In this document: one piece after another, positions 62,873 to 64,000 of the stretch | How positions within the stretch are numbered: position 1 is the stretch's first letter | How the letters are laid out: every line of letters starts with the position of its first letter | NCBI RefSeq assembly: GCF_029335315.1 | Contig: NZ_JARJLT010000004.1 | Coordinates: 1 to 64,000 of the forward strand | DNA: 64,000 nucleotides | Origin: Pseudomonas citronellolis | GTDB lineage: Bacteria > Pseudomonadota > Gammaproteobacteria > Pseudomonadales > Pseudomonadaceae | Reading direction: 5' to 3' | Program-made: the position numbers and the translations under genes | Notes under the pieces: model-generated | Database searches by the model: none | Told to the model about the DNA's origin: nothing | What the model saw: the letters and a program-made list of their open reading frames with translations, nothing else

Positions 62873-64000
62873 CAGCGTGCGCTGATGCGCCAGGCCCGAT
62901 GAATCTTCGGGTTGCGGGCGAAGTCCGGGTCCAGGGTCTGGGCGCTGATGTCCTCGACCTGGTAGCGCGCCATCACGCCGGCATCCAGCTCGAACTTGCG
63001 GAAGTTGTTCGAGAAGTACAGCACGCCGCCCTTGGCCAGGCGGGTCATGGCCAGGTCGATCAGCTCCACCTGGTCACGCTGCACGTCGAACACCCCTTCC
63101 ATGCGCTTGGAGTTGGAGAAGGTCGGCGGGTCGATGAAGATCAGGTCATATTCGCCACGGTCCGCGCGCAGCCACTCCATCACGTCGCTCTGCACCAGCT
63201 TCTGCTTGTCGGAAAAACCGTTGAGCGAGAGATTGCGCCGCGCCCAGTCCAGGTAGGTCTTCGACAGGTCGACGCTGGTGGTGCTGCGGGCGTCGCCACG
63301 GGCGGCGTGCACGGTGGCCGTCGCGGTGTAGCAGAACAGGTTGAGGAAGCGCTTGCCGGCGGCCTCGCGCTGCAGACGCAGGCGCATCGGCCGGTGGTCG
63401 AGGAACAGCCCGGTGTCCAGGTAGTCGGTGAGGTTCACCAGCAGGCGGACGCCACCCTCCTCCACTTCCATGAAGCGGCCTTCGCTGTTCTGCCGCTCGT
63501 ACTGTTTCTTGCCAGCCTGGCGTTCGCGACGCTTGATGACGATGCGCTCGGTGGGAATGCCGAGGGCCTGCGGCAGCGCCGCCAGGGCGTCGAGCAGACG
63601 GGCCTGGGCCTTGGCCGGGTCGATGGACTTGGGCGCGGCGTATTCCTGCACGTGTACCCAGTCGCGGTAGAGGTCCACGGCCAGGGCGTATTCCGGCATG
63701 TCCGCGTCATACACGCGGTAGCATTCGATCTTCTCGCGCTTGGCCCACTTGCCCAGCTGCTTGAGATTCTTCTGCAGGCGGTTGGCGAACATCTGCCCGC
63801 CCTCGCTCAGCCGCGCCGGCTCCACCGGCGCCTGCGGCGCGCCTTCCTGGCGAGGCTCGCCCCCCCGCTCGCCGGTCACGAACTGACGCGGCTCGACGGT
63901 GAACATCAGCAGCTTGCACGGCAGCGCGCCGTTCCAGAAAGCGTACTGCTTGTGGCTACGGATGCCCATGCGCTTGCCCAGTTCAGGCGCGCCGGTGAAG
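62872..64000 (-). CDS. rlmL: 23S rRNA methyltransferase RlmKL, 3' part (truncated at window end)
   Basis: The 3' part of rlmL. The frame continues open to the window edge; the sequence beyond the first internal Met reads TGAPELGKR..., as in RlmL, so 63969 is not the start. The visible part covers the link after the RlmL domain and the RlmK methyltransferase domain (RFLNLFCYTATATVHAARGD, DLIFIDPPTFSNSKRMEG). The protein methylates 23S rRNA G2445 (RlmL part) and m7G2069 (RlmK part). The C-terminus ends RAWRISAR. The stop abuts repeat element copy B. Confidence 0.93.
   Translation of the reverse strand, partial: FTGAPELGKRMGIRSHKQYAFWNGALPCKLLMFTVEPRQFVTGERGGEPRQEGAPQAPVEPARLSEGGQMFANRLQKNLKQLGKWAKREKIECYRVYDADMPEYALAVDLYRDWVHVQEYAAPKSIDPAKAQARLLDALAALPQALGIPTERIVIKRRERQAGKKQYERQNSEGRFMEVEEGGVRLLVNLTDYLDTGLFLDHRPMRLRLQREAAGKRFLNLFCYTATATVHAARGDARSTTSVDLSKTYLDWARRNLSLNGFSDKQKLVQSDVMEWLRADRGEYDLIFIDPPTFSNSKRMEGVFDVQRDQVELIDLAMTRLAKGGVLYFSNNFRKFELDAGVMARYQVEDISAQTLDPDFARNPKIHRAWRISAR

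Overview
This window looks like a chromosomal segment of a Pseudomonas species related to P. aeruginosa. GC content is very high and most junctions are tight operons. The order gap, mfd, csiV-like, methylthioinosine phosphorylase, nagZ, psrA, lexA-sulA, topA, fadAB, uup, slt, glpD-like/FAD oxidase, moeA-moaB-mobA, tRNA-Pro, OprD-type porin, dgt, rocS/rocA, yggL, dacB, rlmL closely follows my recollection of the PA3000-PA3048 region of P. aeruginosa. This was recalled, not aligned. Species is not assigned. No transposase, phage or CRISPR array was seen.

Layout: 1-6.6 kb holds an aromatic amino acid permease, an N-terminally extended GAPDH and the repair-coupling factor Mfd. 6.6-13.8 kb holds a CsiV-family lipo/periplasmic-type factor, a SWIM-SNF2 helicase, and a peptidoglycan/nucleoside salvage operon (YkuD-fold protein, NagZ, methylthioinosine phosphorylase), then psrA. 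14-19 kb holds the SOS operon lexA-sulA under two LexA boxes and topA. 19-22.8 kb is the fadBA beta-oxidation operon, preceded by two candidate PsrA sites arranged exactly as those before psrA itself, so regulator and target lie in one window. 23-32 kb holds small conserved proteins, UspA, the ABC-F protein Uup, the lytic transglycosylase Slt and a DUF3300-DUF2950 pair. 32-41 kb holds a MOSC protein, CheV and a four-gene glycerolipid-like operon (alkyl-DHAP-synthase-like flavoprotein, GlpD-like dehydrogenase, FGGY kinase, diacylglycerol-kinase-like enzyme) divergent from an AraC-type regulator. 41-44.4 kb holds molybdenum cofactor genes, a small lipoprotein and tRNA-Pro(CGG). 44.4-52 kb holds an NAD-dependent dehydrogenase, glutaredoxin-like protein, TetR/GST/metallo-hydrolase cluster, OpdQ-like porin, an ammonium transporter with a candidate sigma-54 promoter, and an ElaB/YqjE/YqjK-like envelope trio. 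52-60.6 kb is rich in nucleotide signalling: an EAL protein, dGTPase, and a Roc-type sensor (RocS/RocA) with a divergently encoded REC-EAL protein resembling RocR. The end carries YggL, PBP4 (DacB) and the 3' part of rlmL, cut by the window edge.

Two dispersed repeat families punctuate the intergenic spaces. One is a REP/BIME-like family of hairpin units in two subtypes (four loci, nine units), mostly between convergent genes. The other is a 141-201 bp MITE-like inverted-repeat element in two copies, both abutting a stop codon. The most promising undescribed items are the putative ether/glycerolipid operon, the completed Roc2 locus with its AT-rich, repeat-bearing promoter island, and the element that inserts at stop codons.
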